From Pseudoips prasinana (Eukaryota > Arthropoda > Insecta > Lepidoptera > Nolidae), in assembly GCA_951640165.1 (NCBI GenBank), contig OX621263.1, positions 7,446,001-7,510,000 of the forward strand: a DNA stretch of 64,000 nt. The letters run 5' to 3'. How positions within the stretch are numbered: position 1 is the stretch's first letter; every line of letters begins with the position of its first letter. The notes beneath the pieces were generated by a model that was not told the origin of the DNA, ran no database searches, and was given only the letters and a program-made list of their open reading frames with translations. Positions 31,845-42,119 of this stretch are shown in pieces. Made by a program: the position numbers and the translations under genes.

Positions 31845-31934
31845 TACATATATATAATTAACGGTTAACGTCTAATAATAACAGATCCAAATGTGGAACA
31901 ACTACTTATAAGTCAATTCATGGATTCATTGAGA

Positions 31935-32232
31935 GTCCATGTACACTCGAACGCGAACCAAAGTAGCCGACATAGCCCAAAGAATTGCCAAACTGAAGTG
32001 TCAGTGGGCAGGGCACATAGCTCGTAGAACTGACGGCCGATGGGGCAGAAAGGTTCTCGAGTGGCGACCACGAACCGGAAGACGCAGCGTGGGCAGGCCC
32101 CCTACACGGTGGTCCGACGATCTTGTGCGGGTCGCGGGAACCCGCTGGATGCGGGCAGCGCAGGACCGGCTATTGTGGAGATCCTTGGGGGAGGCCTTTG
32201 TCCAGCAGTGGACGTCATTCGGCTGATATGAT
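31935..32232 (+). pseudogene. RTE-type RT C-terminal end
   Basis: The frame 31939-32226 runs RRTDGRWGRKVLEWRPRTGR, then GRPPTRWSDDLVRVAGTRW, LLWRSLGEAFVQQWTSFG and the natural stop, followed at once by atatgatg. This is the final basic segment of the RTE protein and is intact. Everything upstream is gone. Sister tails are at 5113, 35730, 36141, 43129 and 61484. Confidence 0.82.
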
Positions 32233-32696
32233 GTACACTCGAACGTATAAATTTCTATTTTCCTCGCGCAGGTAGTCGTTTGTGAAATTATAAAACCTTT
32301 AGCTTACCACGCTGTAGGACTAATATCGGCACTCATTCACCTATGTACCGAATGTCAAAAGGTTGCAATGCAATCCTAAATAATATTGATATTTTCAATT
32401 GTTCTTTTGCCTCACTTAAGCATAAACTCAAAATATTATTGTAGTATTGCTGAACTAACTGTAGGTAATACCCCTTAAGATAAGTTAAGGTTTTGTCTTA
32501 GCAAGCTGTGTCTACATCAGAGTAGGGTATAGACTTTATTTTTTATAAATCAATGTTGTTTTCTCCAATGTAGTCTATATCCAGTTTTGTTGACAACGGA
32601 AAAAAAAGTAATCGTGAAGTGAAATGTAAAGTGGCGAGACAACCGTCTCAATCGCTGCGCCATACATGCAGTATTGTAAGACTTAATAATAATTTT
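32233..32696. other. No gene recognised
   Basis: AT-rich sequence without ORFs, repeats or element ends that I can identify. Confidence 0.4.
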
Positions 32697-32850
32697 GCTG
32701 CCTCATTGCTCTAGCGGTAGCGTCACCCGCAGAGTACGAGGTCCTGGGTTCAAATCCGGGGTCGGACAAAAGTGATTTTAAAATTTCTCAGCATCAGCCC
32801 GAAGTCTGGAAGTCGGCACTATACCCCGTGCCTCGGAGAGCGTTTTTTTA
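32697..32850 (+). mobile_element. SINE-A, 5' half
   Basis: tRNA-like head with tgctctagcggtagcg and gggttcaaatccgg, then tcagcatcagcccgaagtct and cgtgcctcggagagcg, after which the family body is lost. Confidence 0.75.
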
Positions 32851-33321
32851 TTAATTTCTCCAGACCTCTTACTAGCGTGTCGATGGCTAATTAAATTGTG
32901 TCAGCTCATATTTCAGCTATGAGTTTAACCTTGACAGTAGCTTCCATTAGGTCTTGTTACGTACAGAAATTAGATTAAATACCCAGGATATGGTAACAAG
33001 TATGTCGTAGTTTGAATTTCACTAGTAACTTACTAATGTAGTAGTAAATTTTGACGTGGTTCTTACGTAATTTGATATATTTGCTCTGATTTGATGATGC
33101 AGCGAGGAAGATATTATAAGAACTGTGTTATGGCTAATAACATTATCCACTTCTCTGGTATTTAATAGATCCCATAGATTATATTTGATGACAAAGATAT
33201 GATGATATACCTTGGAAGAAGATGCTGGAATTGTTTTTTTAAACAGCTTTTAACGTATGATTTTAATATTATTATATTACTTCATACCCGGTTTTACAAT
33301 TCTATAATTATGTATATAGTA
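32851..33321. other. No gene recognised
   Basis: AT-rich intergenic-type sequence. Confidence 0.35.
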
Positions 33322-33377
33322 GAGACGCCAGCACATGCAGCTACCCCAATTGGGGTAGCTGGATGTACTGGCGTCTG
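33322..33377. mobile_element. Minimal MITE-1 (terminal repeats only)
   Basis: Only 56 bp: the left arm through gctaccccaatt joins straight onto ggggtagctgg and the right end GGCGTCTG, with TA flanks. The central 80 bp present in all other copies is deleted. Confidence 0.85.
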
Positions 33378-33719
33378 TACGTATTATGTGAATTGGATGA
33401 CTGAAGAGTTTGATGAAAAAGATATGATGCTAGAATTTTTTTTTTTGATAAGGCTGGGGGAATGCCTTCGATGCCACCCGCAAAAAGTGTCTGTGCCTGC
33501 CGCCGTGGACTTCTCTTGGCGCCTGATGGGGGAGTCCCAGGAACGCGGGTATGCTGCTCCGGATGATGCTAGACCTGGAAGGGAAATACAAGATTTTGAA
33601 TATTTTGATTTTGTTTGTTTTTATAACATACAAACTCTCACGTTTACTATGTTTTATTATATTTTAATACATTTATGTATTTAGAAATATATGGGTATGT
33701 TTATCAGTTGTCTAGTTCC
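33378..33719. other. No gene; GC-rich unassigned block
   Basis: A GC-richer block at 33450-33590 (gccgccgtggacttctcttg) differs in composition from the flanks. An open frame crosses it, but I recognise no motif. Confidence 0.35.
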
Positions 33720-33983
33720 CATTAGGACGGGCCTGTTGGCGTGGTTGGTAAATGCTTGCTTTTCAAGCCAAAGGTTGTGGGTTCGATTCCTACCCAGGAC
33801 AGATATTTGTGTTTATGATCATATCTGTTTGTCCTGTGTCTGGGTGTAATTATCTATATAAATATGTATTTACAAAAGAAAAATATTATATGTAGTGTAT
33901 CAGTTATCTGTTTTTCATAGTACAAGCTCTGCCTAGTTTGGGATCAGACGGCAGTATGTTAGTAGCCCCAAGATATAAAAAAG
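33720..33983 (+). mobile_element. SINE-C, full-length sense copy
   Basis: Head ggcgtggttggtaaatgctt and gggttcgattcctacc, then ggacagatatttgtg, gtctgggtgtaattatctat, gtatttacaaaagaaa and the tail catagtacaagctctgccta through gtttgggatcagacgg. This is the best sense-strand reference copy of the family in the window. Confidence 0.82.
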
Positions 33984-34059
33984 TCGAATAAAGTAAATTA
34001 TTTAACCGATGTGTTTTATGTAATTTTATGTTCTTATTATTGTCCGTTTCTTATTGGTG

Positions 34060-34235
34060 TCCGAGGGAATATCTACCAGAGGATGGGCAGCAGCTTCCTT
34101 CTGATTACTATGACCATCTTACTGCGATCGCCAACCCGCCTGCCAAGCGTGGCGATTATGGCATATCCCCCCAAGACGATTCTTGAGGGAGGCTTGTCCA
34201 GCAGTGGACTTATTTAGCTGTAATGATGATGATTG
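34060..34235 (+). mobile_element. SINE-F
   Basis: gagggaatatctaccagagg, ctgcgatcgccaacccgcct, gtggcgattatggcatatcc, then cttgagggaggcttgtccag and a (ATG)n tail. The 5' edge is truncated. Confidence 0.75.
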
Positions 34236-34514
34236 TCCGTTTGGAAGATAATTACTCAATAAATAATTGAATGGATTTTAATTAAATTTGAAATGTAGGT
34301 AGGTTTTACTAGGCGCAGCTAAATTGTAAACAAATTACATTTGAAATGTCGCAGACACATGAACATTCATGTCTTCGAAGTAAATATGATTGATATGTAA
34401 ATCTAATTCAGTTACGGATTGCAACGAGGTTATATGGTTTCTTAATTAATTACTTCAATTAAATATTGAGATTAAAACTAACAGGTAATTAATTGTAAGC
34501 GTCTTTAGTTTACG

Positions 34515-34730
34515 CACTTACTTATCGTATGGGCAGTGGTTACCTAGTGTCAGAGTTGTTCAAGCCGCCCAGTAGGCCTCTGACATGGCTTAACGACTGT
34601 TGTCTAAGGACTACAACCGGGACCGACAGCGTAACGTGCCCTCTGAAGCACGGAGACGCGCAGAAATTAAACCCCTTTGGTGTTCACCCATCTATGGACT
34701 AATCGGGAGCCCCGTTGCTTAAAAGTTGCG
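34515..34730 (-). mobile_element. SINE-E (5S-like)
   Basis: Antisense: tatcgtatgggcagtggtta, gttgttcaagccgcccagta, ctctgacatggcttaacgac, aaccgggaccgacag, then ggtgttcacccatctatgga, the complement of the 5S-like box C region. Confidence 0.7.
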
Positions 34731-35154
34731 TAAGACTTAAAATGGACTAAAAATAATCGATTTAGAAGTCTTATTCAATCTCTTAGCTGTTTTTGTATAT
34801 ATTTCTAAGGTTCAAAATACATTAGGTGCGTGAACATCAATAGAACCGCCCGTCTGTGAAAGATGTAGTGATAGATTGGACTTTATAAATAAATCGGCAA
34901 ATATAACTCGCAAGATTGGCACTCACTTATAATTCTGTCCATTTAAATACGTTAAGAAATTGCTTAATTTTTGTCTTCTTAGCGTTTCGATGGCAAACTT
35001 GTAAAATTTTTGGCATTTCTAAAATCCTGCCATGAATATGGGGCAGGACAGGCTGGGCAAGCTGTTAAATGAGCCATGGATTGGACCGATGCTTCGCAAA
35101 TACAGTCCATTTTGAGGTTGCATAAAATTTTTGTGATACTCTTACTATGTGGGT
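34731..35154. other. No gene recognised
   Basis: AT-rich. No motif found. Confidence 0.35.
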
Positions 35155-35335
35155 GATCTCATCTCATGGGGGGCGTAGAAATCGTCCCGAGGGAATATCT
35201 CCCAGAAAATGGGCAGCAGCGTCTCTCTGACATTATAATGCGATCGGCAACCCATCGCATTATAATGTCAGACAGAGGGGATATGCCATATGGCATACCC
35301 CCCAAAAGATGGACATGTTTTGTTCTAATCGGTTG
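35155..35335 (+). mobile_element. SINE-F with internal inverted duplication
   Basis: Carries the 5' region (tctcatggggggcgtagaaa, gagggaatatctcccag) and later ggcataccccccaaaagatg. In the middle, ctgacattataatgcgat (35227-35244) is followed by its exact complement (35254-35271), a feature absent from the other SINE-F copies. Confidence 0.75.
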
Positions 35336-35364
35336 TCTAAAGGGAAAGCTGATGCCTTTTTTAA

Positions 35365-35705
35365 TAAATAATAATATCCTGGGACATTCTATCCTTCACA
35401 CGGCCCACGGATCCCGAACTAAACAGCTTGTACTATGGAAACCAGATAACTAATATATTCCATATACCTACTACTTTTCTTTTGTAAACACATAAAATCA
35501 AAAATCAAAAGTAATTTATTCCGTTAAAATATTACATTTGTGTGGAATCATCAATTTTTTTTTACCCTACCGTGCAGTGCATGACGTGGCATCTACTGAG
35601 ATACTTATATAGATACTTACACCCCGACTCAGGACAAACAGAGATGTTCATGAACACAAGTATCTATCCTGTGCGGGAATCTAACCCACGATTTGCGGCG
35701 TGAAA
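35365..35705 (-). mobile_element. SINE-C split by a CR1-like tail
   Basis: Minus-strand SINE-C: the tail at 35365-35494 (cctgggacattc, tccttcacacggccca) and the head at 35602-35705 (gacaggatagatacttgtgt and a B-box-like gattcccgcac). Between them lies the reversed end of the CR1-like element (35495-35601). Confidence 0.7.
35495..35601 (-). mobile_element. CR1-like 3' end, severely 5'-truncated
   Basis: Same UTR as 22200-22330: aaaatcaaaaatcaaaagta tail, ttaccctaccgtgcagtgca, tgacgtggcatctactgag. About 107 bp inserted in the SINE-C. Possible short duplication of ATA at the junctions. Confidence 0.75.
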
Positions 35706-35729
35706 GGCTTTACCAAACCCGAATAACGT

Positions 35730-35895
35730 CCACTTGGAAATTTGGACAAAGGCCTCCCCTAAGGATCTCCACAATGACTGGTCTTGTGCTGGCTGCACTC
35801 GTGCGTGGTCGCCACTCGAGAACCTTTCTGCCAGAGCGGGCGTCGGTGCTTCGAGCTATGTGCCCCGCGCACTGCCACTTCAGTTTGGCATTCTA
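35730..35895 (-). pseudogene. RTE-type C-terminal fragment
   Basis: Plus strand: ggacaaaggcctcccctaag, gatctccacaatgactggtc, gtggtcgccactcgagaacc, ttctgccagagcgggcgtcg, cactgccacttcagtttggc: the RTE tail reversed. Part of the basic region is deleted. Confidence 0.75.
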
Positions 35896-35904
35896 TTTTT
35901 GTTT

Positions 35905-36085
35905 TTTTTTAAGACAACGCCCGCACTAGGTAAGTATTCCTTGTGTCGCGGGGTACTTTACAAACATATACGATGGACACAAATTATGTCAAGACCCAGA
36001 ACAACTATCTATGGGTCACACAAATAGTTGCCCGGCGCGGAGCTAAAATCCGCGACACGCATCGGTGAGGTGACTGGCTTAGCCA
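35905..36085 (-). mobile_element. SINE-D (tRNA-derived)
   Basis: On the minus strand: gctaagccagtcacctcacc, a B-box region degraded to gattttagctccgcgccggg, gcaactatttgtgtgaccca, then tacctagtgcgggcg. A better copy is 54720-54915. Confidence 0.65.
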
Positions 36086-36140
36086 AAGTAGTAATAATAA
36101 TAATCGATTCAAATTTGAAATACCATTTGTTTAAGTTTAA

Positions 36141-36386
36141 ACTGGAATAAAGACGTGGTCGCTTACTATGGGCCTCATAAAAAGCCTCAAGGTCACCCAA
36201 AGAACATTGGAGAGGGCAGTCTATTCTTTGGCGCTATGGCGGTTATATTGGTTCTCCTGCGGATTTCGACGTGTCTGATTCGATCGCGCAGGGATACTCC
36301 GAGCATAGCCCTCTCCAATGCTCTTTGAGTGAACTTGAGGCTTCTTATGAGGCGCATAAGCGACCACGCCTCTGTTCCAGTTTTCA
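36141..36386. pseudogene. Two RTE fragments head to head
   Basis: 36141-36212 on the plus strand and 36218-36386 on the minus strand carry the same RTE segment (gacgtggtcgc, ggcctcat, aagcctcaaggtcac, attggagaggg). The minus arm reaches further, into SLRDRIRHVEIRRRTNITAI-like coding. The two form an inverted repeat with a very short spacer. Confidence 0.75.
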
Positions 36387-36605
36387 CTTAAACGAAATCT
36401 ATTCCAATTTTGATTCGATATAATTACGAGTGTTACTACGTGTTTCGTATACGTCACATTTGCGTCATAGTCGTCCTCCCATCTAACAAATGATCTACCA
36501 CAGACAGTCGGTCTGTATAATATCAGTCGCTGTGACTTTTAAACTCCTAAATTAACTTTGTTATTTTGTACTATAATACACATTAGACGTATATTTATGT
36601 ATATA

Positions 36606-36720
36606 TAAATACGCTCCCGTTGATCTAGCGGTAGCGTGTTTGACCGCAGATAATGAGGTCCTGGGTTCAAATCCCGGGTCGGGCCAAAATGTGATTTTGG
36701 GATTTTTCCGTAAAAAGAAA
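36606..36720 (+). mobile_element. SINE-A, head only
   Basis: gttgatctagcggtagcgtg, gcagataatgaggtcctggg, ttcaaatcccgggtcgggcc and gtgattttgggattttt. It then switches directly to SINE-C sequence. Confidence 0.7.
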
Positions 36721-36724
36721 ATAC

Positions 36725-36860
36725 ATAAATTATTGTGCGATTAACACGATTCTGTGTCAGGGTGTAATTTATCTATATTATGTATGTATTTAGAATTATA
36801 TAAGTATATCTATCAGTTGTCTGTTTGCCATAGATGGCAGTATGTTAGTTATTCATTTAA
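36725..36860 (+). mobile_element. SINE-C body fragment
   Basis: gcgattaacacgattctgtg, cagggtgtaatttatctata, cagttgtctgtttgccatag, then a shortened tail. Joined to a SINE-A head, which makes a composite of two SINE families. Confidence 0.6.
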
Positions 36861-37124
36861 TATTTATTCATTGATACATTTTTTCCGCAAAAATGCAAAT
36901 TTTCAGTACTAGGAACTCATTAATGTTATAGAAATTGTTTTTATTCAGCCATTCAAATAGCTCAATTCCAAATAACTAGCAATGTAGAGTTTTTAGTCTA
37001 TTAGATAATTTATACAAGAGCAGTACACACATAGCCAAACTCCTTTTGTACTTTGTTAAACTAGGGATTTCTTCTCGATGTCATTCTTTCTCCTACTGTT
37101 TTAAACAGTTAAAAAGCATTTAGA
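36861..37124. other. No gene recognised
   Basis: AT-rich. No motif found. Confidence 0.35.
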
Positions 37125-37330
37125 TGACTGATCCTTTAACACCGTGCATTTCACAAGGTTTTTTACCGCGCACTACCGCTCTGTGGAATCGATTAACTGC
37201 GGAGGTATTACCTACCTGGTATGACCATGTAAACCTTCAATAAGTGAGCCTATTTAGTCCTTCTGGTCCTGCGAGTGTCCATGGGTGTGGTGAATATTAA
37301 CCATTAGGGTTCCCGCTTGCTGTGTGTGAG
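37125..37330 (+). pseudogene. Non-LTR RT C-terminal scrap and 3' sequence
   Basis: FLPRTTALWNRLTAEVLP can be read at about 37160-37215, the relative of the scrap at 1790. Downstream, ctgcgagtgtccatgggtgt and accattagggttcccgcttg resemble the 3' region of such elements in Lepidoptera. No further coding. Confidence 0.5.
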
Positions 37331-37359
37331 GGCATAGTATATCGCCACCCCATCTCATC

Positions 37360-37555
37360 TCATCCCATGGGGGGCCTAGAAGTCGACCCGAGGGACAGCA
37401 GCGACAGTCTTTGTATATGAACAACATACTGCGATCACCAACCCGTCGGCCAATCGTAGCGATTATGGCATATACCTCCAAATGATGGACATAACTCTTT
37501 TGTGGAATTCTTTATCCTCCAGTGGAGGCCATTCGGCTGACATGATGATATATAT
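37360..37555 (+). mobile_element. SINE-F
   Basis: catctcatcccatggggggc, gtcgacccgagggacagcag, tactgcgatcaccaacccgt, gcgattatggcatatacc, then a diverged ccagtggaggccattcggct tail and (ATG)n. Confidence 0.7.
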
Positions 37556-37574
37556 ACTATTTATATTTAAAGAT

Positions 37575-37656
37575 AAACTACACAACACTGAAACAAATAA
37601 AAACCGACCAAGTGCGAGTCGGACTCGCGCACGAAGGGTCCCGTACCATTATCTAT
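37575..37656 (+). repeat. Repeat P, 5' part
   Basis: aaccgaccaagtgcgagtcg and cgcgcacgaagggtcccgta, ending at the ATTATCTAT target site (37648-37656). It continues at 38154. Confidence 0.78.
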
Positions 37657-38153
37657 TATCATCATCTTGACACACCAATTTGCTAGTAGCAGTAGGATAT
37701 GGTTTCCGCACTTAGTCCCGATGTGGACCATTGTACGTGAGCCACGGTGGCCTTTACTCCATCCAGCCCACCTCCTTCCAGAAGCATATTAGGTCTCCCA
37801 AACTTCTCAGGGCTTTCAGAAGAATTCTTGGTAAACCCAACATTTCTTTCCGGATTTTCACGATGCCTGTGCACTCGAGGAGCACTTGCGCGACCGTTTC
37901 GTCAGCGTCCATGAACGCTCTGCACAGAGGGCTGTCAGTTATGCCAATAGTGTGAAAGTGTTTGTTGAGTGAGCAGGGTCCAGTGATGGTCCCCACCACA
38001 AAGCGTAGGCTTTTCCTGCTAAGCCGTAGTAGACGCCACCTCAGCTTACCATCCAGGCATGGTATTGCTTCGTTGGATTGTCTACAACCCGATGCTGAAG
38101 ACCACCAGGTCTCGGACTGTGTGTGATTTTGTAACCATCTACGTATTTGTACA
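37657..38153 (-). pseudogene. R1-like RT element C-terminal fragment inserted in repeat P
   Basis: Minus strand: VGTITGPCSLNKHFHTIGI, TDSPLCRAFMDADETVAQVL and LECTGIVKIRKEMLGLPRIL, the Cys/His region (C-x-L-x-x-H, C-x-F, E-T-x-x-x-V-L-L-E-C) that closes R1-type elements. One of the usual cysteines reads phenylalanine or alanine here. The insert is flanked by ATTATCTAT at 37648-37656 and 38154-38162 and ends in a (GAT)n-type tail on the minus strand. RT and endonuclease domains are absent (5'-truncated). Confidence 0.75.
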
Positions 38154-38347
38154 ATTATCTATAGAAACGATACGTTTGTTGTATGGGAGCCCCCTTGAAT
38201 ATTTATTTTATTTAGTATTTTAGTATCTGTTGTTATAGCTAACTATTCCGGTTCATAAAATACAGCCTGGTGAACGACGGACAGACAGACAGCGAAGTCT
38301 TAGTAATAGGGTCCCGTTTTACCCTTTAGGTACGGAACCCTAAAAAG
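38154..38347 (+). repeat. Repeat P, 3' part
   Basis: Resumes after the insertion: gtttgttgtatgggagcccc, catagctaact-type core, gcgaagtcttagtaataggg and ggtacggaaccctaaaaa at the end. Confidence 0.78.
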
Positions 38348-38388
38348 CACGTTTATTACGAAGATGTTTGTGTAAGCTAATGTGTGGT

Positions 38389-38505
38389 TGCTGTAAAAAT
38401 GTTATCATGTCACCTGTCAGTACAAAATATTCAGGTCAAATTAGACTGAGCTTGTATAAAAGTGCTCTTAACTGACAGGTGTTATGAAAGCAATTTTACA
38501 GCGGC
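38389..38505. mobile_element. Palindromic MITE-like sequence, single copy
   Basis: Imperfect inverted repeat: gctgtaaaaatgttatcatg then cacctgtcagt on the left, actgacaggtgttatgaaag then caattttacagc on the right. It is the only copy in the window, so mobility is not shown. Confidence 0.5.
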
Positions 38506-38580
38506 CGCAATACCTGTTTGTACGGGAATTTAATCTTCCTTTTGTTATTTTGAAAGTAAGAAATTTTGCAAGTTTATGTA

Positions 38581-39185
38581 CGGGCGCCAGCACATCAAGC
38601 TTCCCCAATCTGTCAAATTTATTTTATTGATTGTCAACTTTATCACAAAAGTATAAGGTTCAGTTTCAATTGCGGAAATTTGACAGATTGCGGTAGCTTG
38701 ATATGCTGGCGTATGTACAACACGTTTCAAAATTTCATAGGGAAATTAAACTCCTTAAATTTATTTATGTTAACACCTTGTACAGATACCATAACATCCA
38801 GTTACCCCAATCTGTCACATTTCTTTTATAGATTTTCAACTTTATCGCATAAGCATAAGGTTCACTTACAATTGGGGAAATTGGACAGATTAGGGTAGCT
38901 GGATGTGCTGGCGTTTGTACAACACGTTTCAAAGTTGAATAGGGAAATTAAGCTTCTTAAATTTATTTATGTTAAAACCTTGTACAGACGCCAGAACATC
39001 CGGTTACCCCAATCTGTCAAATTTCTTTTATAGATTTTCAAATTTATCACAAAAGCATAAGGTTTACTTTCAATTGGGGAAATTTGACATATTGGGGTAG
39101 CTTGATGTGCTGGCGTCTGTACAACACGTTGCAAAATCTCATAGGGAAATTAAGCTCCTTAAATTTATTTTTGTAAACACCTTGT
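38581..39185. repeat. MITE-1 tandem array, three units of 202 bp
   Basis: Three complete MITE-1 copies start at 38581, 38783 and 38985, exactly 202 bp apart, and end at 38715, 38917 and 39119. Each is followed by the same spacer of about 67 bp (aacacgtttcaaaatttcat, agggaaattaa, ccttaaatttatttatgtta, cacctt). The repeat unit is therefore MITE plus flank, not the MITE alone, so it arose by tandem duplication rather than by three insertions. Confidence 0.92.
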
Positions 39186-40009
39186 ACCTTATACGAGTAC
39201 GCACACAATAAACATTAGAAATAAACACAAATTGTGTGGCGAATCTCATCGTTTACAAAAGGTTTATTCTTCTTTTGTCTTCGAATATTAGAATTTATAA
39301 CAAAATACCAATAAATCTCCAGGAAGTGTCCTACGGTAAATTTAAATCTGAGGCCGGGAATATTTTAATGAAAAAGGCCTATTAAAATCTAAATGATTAT
39401 TTAAAGGACAAAAACGCTTGGTCGCTTGGTTGAATACGAGCAACATCATACATAATGTTACATTAAGGACATTCATTTATACTTTACTCAATTGACTATA
39501 ATAATAATTTAATTTTTAGATGGGTCTGTAATGTGGGCGTTATAAAGGGATTTTCTATAGAAACATTTTGGTAAAGCGATAGCTGTTAAAGGAGACTGGG
39601 ATTTCTAGGCCTGACTGTAATAAGTTGAGATATGGTTTTAAAAAAGCGTTATATTTTTCTATTTCAAACTGTAAAACATTGACCCAATTTACAATCTGGA
39701 AAATCTCATAATAAGTTTAAGTCAAGAAGTAAATTGGTTGATTACTATAATCGATTAACGTTAAAGAGTTCAAACAACGTTATATAAAATCTCTCGCACC
39801 AGACACCAGATAATCGATTTAATCAAAATAACTATTAAATATATTACAGTTAACATAATGCCAACAGTAATAAATAAAATATCAAATGAATATAAATAAA
39901 AAATATAAATGTAAAATTTTAAGTTGAGAAGACCATACAAAATTTTATTTATGAAGACTTGTAATTGGCCATCTTTTATATAATTTCAAGAATTTGTGTA
40001 ACTAATTAG
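39186..40009. other. No gene recognised
   Basis: AT-rich stretch without ORFs, known repeats or element ends. Confidence 0.4.
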
Positions 40010-40187
40010 CTGTAAGTTTTCCAAATTGGAAAATCAAATAAAATTAGCAACCCCCTTTCAACCCCTTAGGGGTTTAATTTTCAAAAATCCTTCCTTTGTG
40101 CTCGATGACGTTACTTAAGGTATATGGGTTTCAGCGTGCGTTGATCGATCAGTCAGTCAGTTTGTGTTTTTATATTCCGTATATAAG
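40010..40187 (-). mobile_element. Helitron-like 5' fragment
   Basis: The minus strand reads (GACT)n-type gactgactgactgatcgatc, caacgcacgctgaaacccat, gaaggatttttgaaaattaa and acccctaaggggttgaaagg. This matches the 5' region of the element at 2657-2830. The Tigger element lies directly on its 5' side. Confidence 0.55.
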
Positions 40188-40368
40188 TACAGTAGAACTC
40201 CAATTATCCGAATTAATGGGGACCGGGACCCATTCGGATAATCAAATATTCGGATAATCGGATTTTTTTTTAAAAAATTGCCATTGGGGAGAATAAAAGC
40301 TACGTTTTGATATTGCACTATTTTTTTTATTGAATTAAATGAAAGAAACATGAAATTTTCACATGTTT

Positions 40369-42002
40369 TCATAATAAAAATAATTGTTTTTTAAACATCT
40401 CCGTCAATGTAAGCTGTTTTGCGGTCTTCAACCGTTTTCGGGCAGCCAGGTCACGCATTCGCTTGTCGGTGAGCAGTTGCAAGTGGTCACACTCGGGCTG
40501 ACGCTCCATCCACTTCAAAGCAGTCTCGAGGCCGGCAAATGCTTCACTAGCTGATGGTCCAGCGTCTACTTCAACATCAGCAGAAAGTTCTTCTTCCACT
40601 TCCACTTCAACATCTTCTCTCACACTTACAACAATTTCATCGTCATTGAGAATTTGAAAACCAGGGTCAGACGTGTCACAAGCCATCCACTCTCCTACTC
40701 TTCAGCACTTACTTCTGTACAACCAGGATTTTTTACAATCATTTTTCTTATTTCCTCTAGTGACAACGCATCTTCATCATCCTCTCCATATTCTTGTTTC
40801 TCATTTTCTTCAGATTCTTTTTTTTTGTTCTTCTCAGACGGTAGGCCTTTCAGTTTATTCCACGCACGTCTTAGCGTCACTGGCGTAACCAAACTCCAAG
40901 CTTCCGCTACCATGTAACAGCAGTCCTTTAAATTTATTTTGCTATGATTTGCCAAAACCAATTCTTCATCTTCAGGACCTTCGATCAGCAGTTGCCTTCT
41001 GTAATGGCGCTTCATTGTTTCAATAACAGACTGGTCCATGGGTTGCAGCAAACTTGTAACATTGGGAGGCAAAAACGTCGTTTTAAACTGCTCATTCTCT
41101 CTTTCCAACAGTTCTGCTGTAGGATGAGTGGGTGCGTTATCAACAATTAAAAGCACCTTACTGCCTTCTTTTCCCACCGATTTTTGGTGCTTTTTCACTT
41201 CAGGAATAAACACTTCATCATACCATTCGGTAAACAAAGCTGCAGTCATCCAGGGCTTGGGTTGACTTTTGTAGAAGAGTGGAAGTTTTTTTACGTTTTT
41301 AAATGCTCTTGGATTTCTTGATTTTCCTATCAAAAGAAGTGGCACTTTATGATTTCCAGTGGAGTTGGCACAGTTAAGCACTGTAACACGTTCTTTACTG
41401 ACCTTATGTCCAGAGGCACTAGATTCCCTTTTAGAAGCCAAAGTGGTTTTTGGTAATGCTTTCCAAACAAGGCCAGTTTCATCGGCATTATAAACAAACT
41501 CCGGATCATAGGATTCTGATGCAGTTTTAAATTTTTCAATAAAATTTTCAGCAGCTGCAGAGTCTGCTGAAAGCTTCTCATCAGCCAAATCTAACTCGCG
41601 TACACCATGCCTGAATTTAAAATTCCTTAGCCAGCCGTTACTAGCCTTAAAAGATGAATAACCAAGCTTTTCTGCTAAGATTTTGGCTTTTTCACAAAGG
41701 ATTGGACCTGAAATCGGATTTCCCATAGAACGTTGCTGCAAAAACCATTTAAACACGGCATCTTCCAAATTTTTGTTGGTTGCTGTCTTCATTGTTTTCC
41801 TGGAGGAACTTCCATCTTCATTTTCAAGCACCGAAACAAAGTTTAAAAGTGTTGACTTACTGTTTTTAATGTCAGAAATTGTTGCTTGTCCAACACCATA
41901 AATCTCAGACAACTTCTTACCCGTTACACCTTTATCGAGTTGCTCTATAATTTTCAGTTTGTCCGCTAACGATAGCACAACACGTTTTCTTTTCGAAGCC
42001 AT
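40369..42002 (-). pseudogene. Tigger/pogo-type transposase, one frameshift near the C-terminus
   Basis: Would bind the element ends and catalyse its cut-and-paste movement. The ATG at 42000-42002 starts MASKRKRVVLSLADKLKI. The frame is open for 435 codons to the stop at 40695. Residues 1-50 are a CENP-B/Psq-type helix-turn-helix (KLSEIYGVGQATISDIKNSK). Residues 78-135 are a Tc5-type HTH. The DDE domain has D174 (NADETG), D288 (LLIVDNAPTHP) and D323 (LLQPMDQSV). The family's usual acidic C-terminal part lies in another frame (MACDTSDPGF onward, 40369-40686). So a small indel near 40690 cuts off the last 100 or so residues. All three catalytic residues remain. Confidence 0.88.
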
Positions 42003-42119
42003 GGTATACAAACAAAAGTAAGCCGTAGCGAAAGAGTAGCGTCCTCGAGCAAGGTCAATAGCACACTGGCTAATCAAAACAAACAATGACAGGTGCGCCG
42101 TGACTGCAATGCGCCGGAA

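Noticed and set aside
33199..33684. 161-codon open frame as a gene
   Set aside because: It runs straight through a MITE-1 copy and unrelated low-complexity sequence, so it is an accidental frame.
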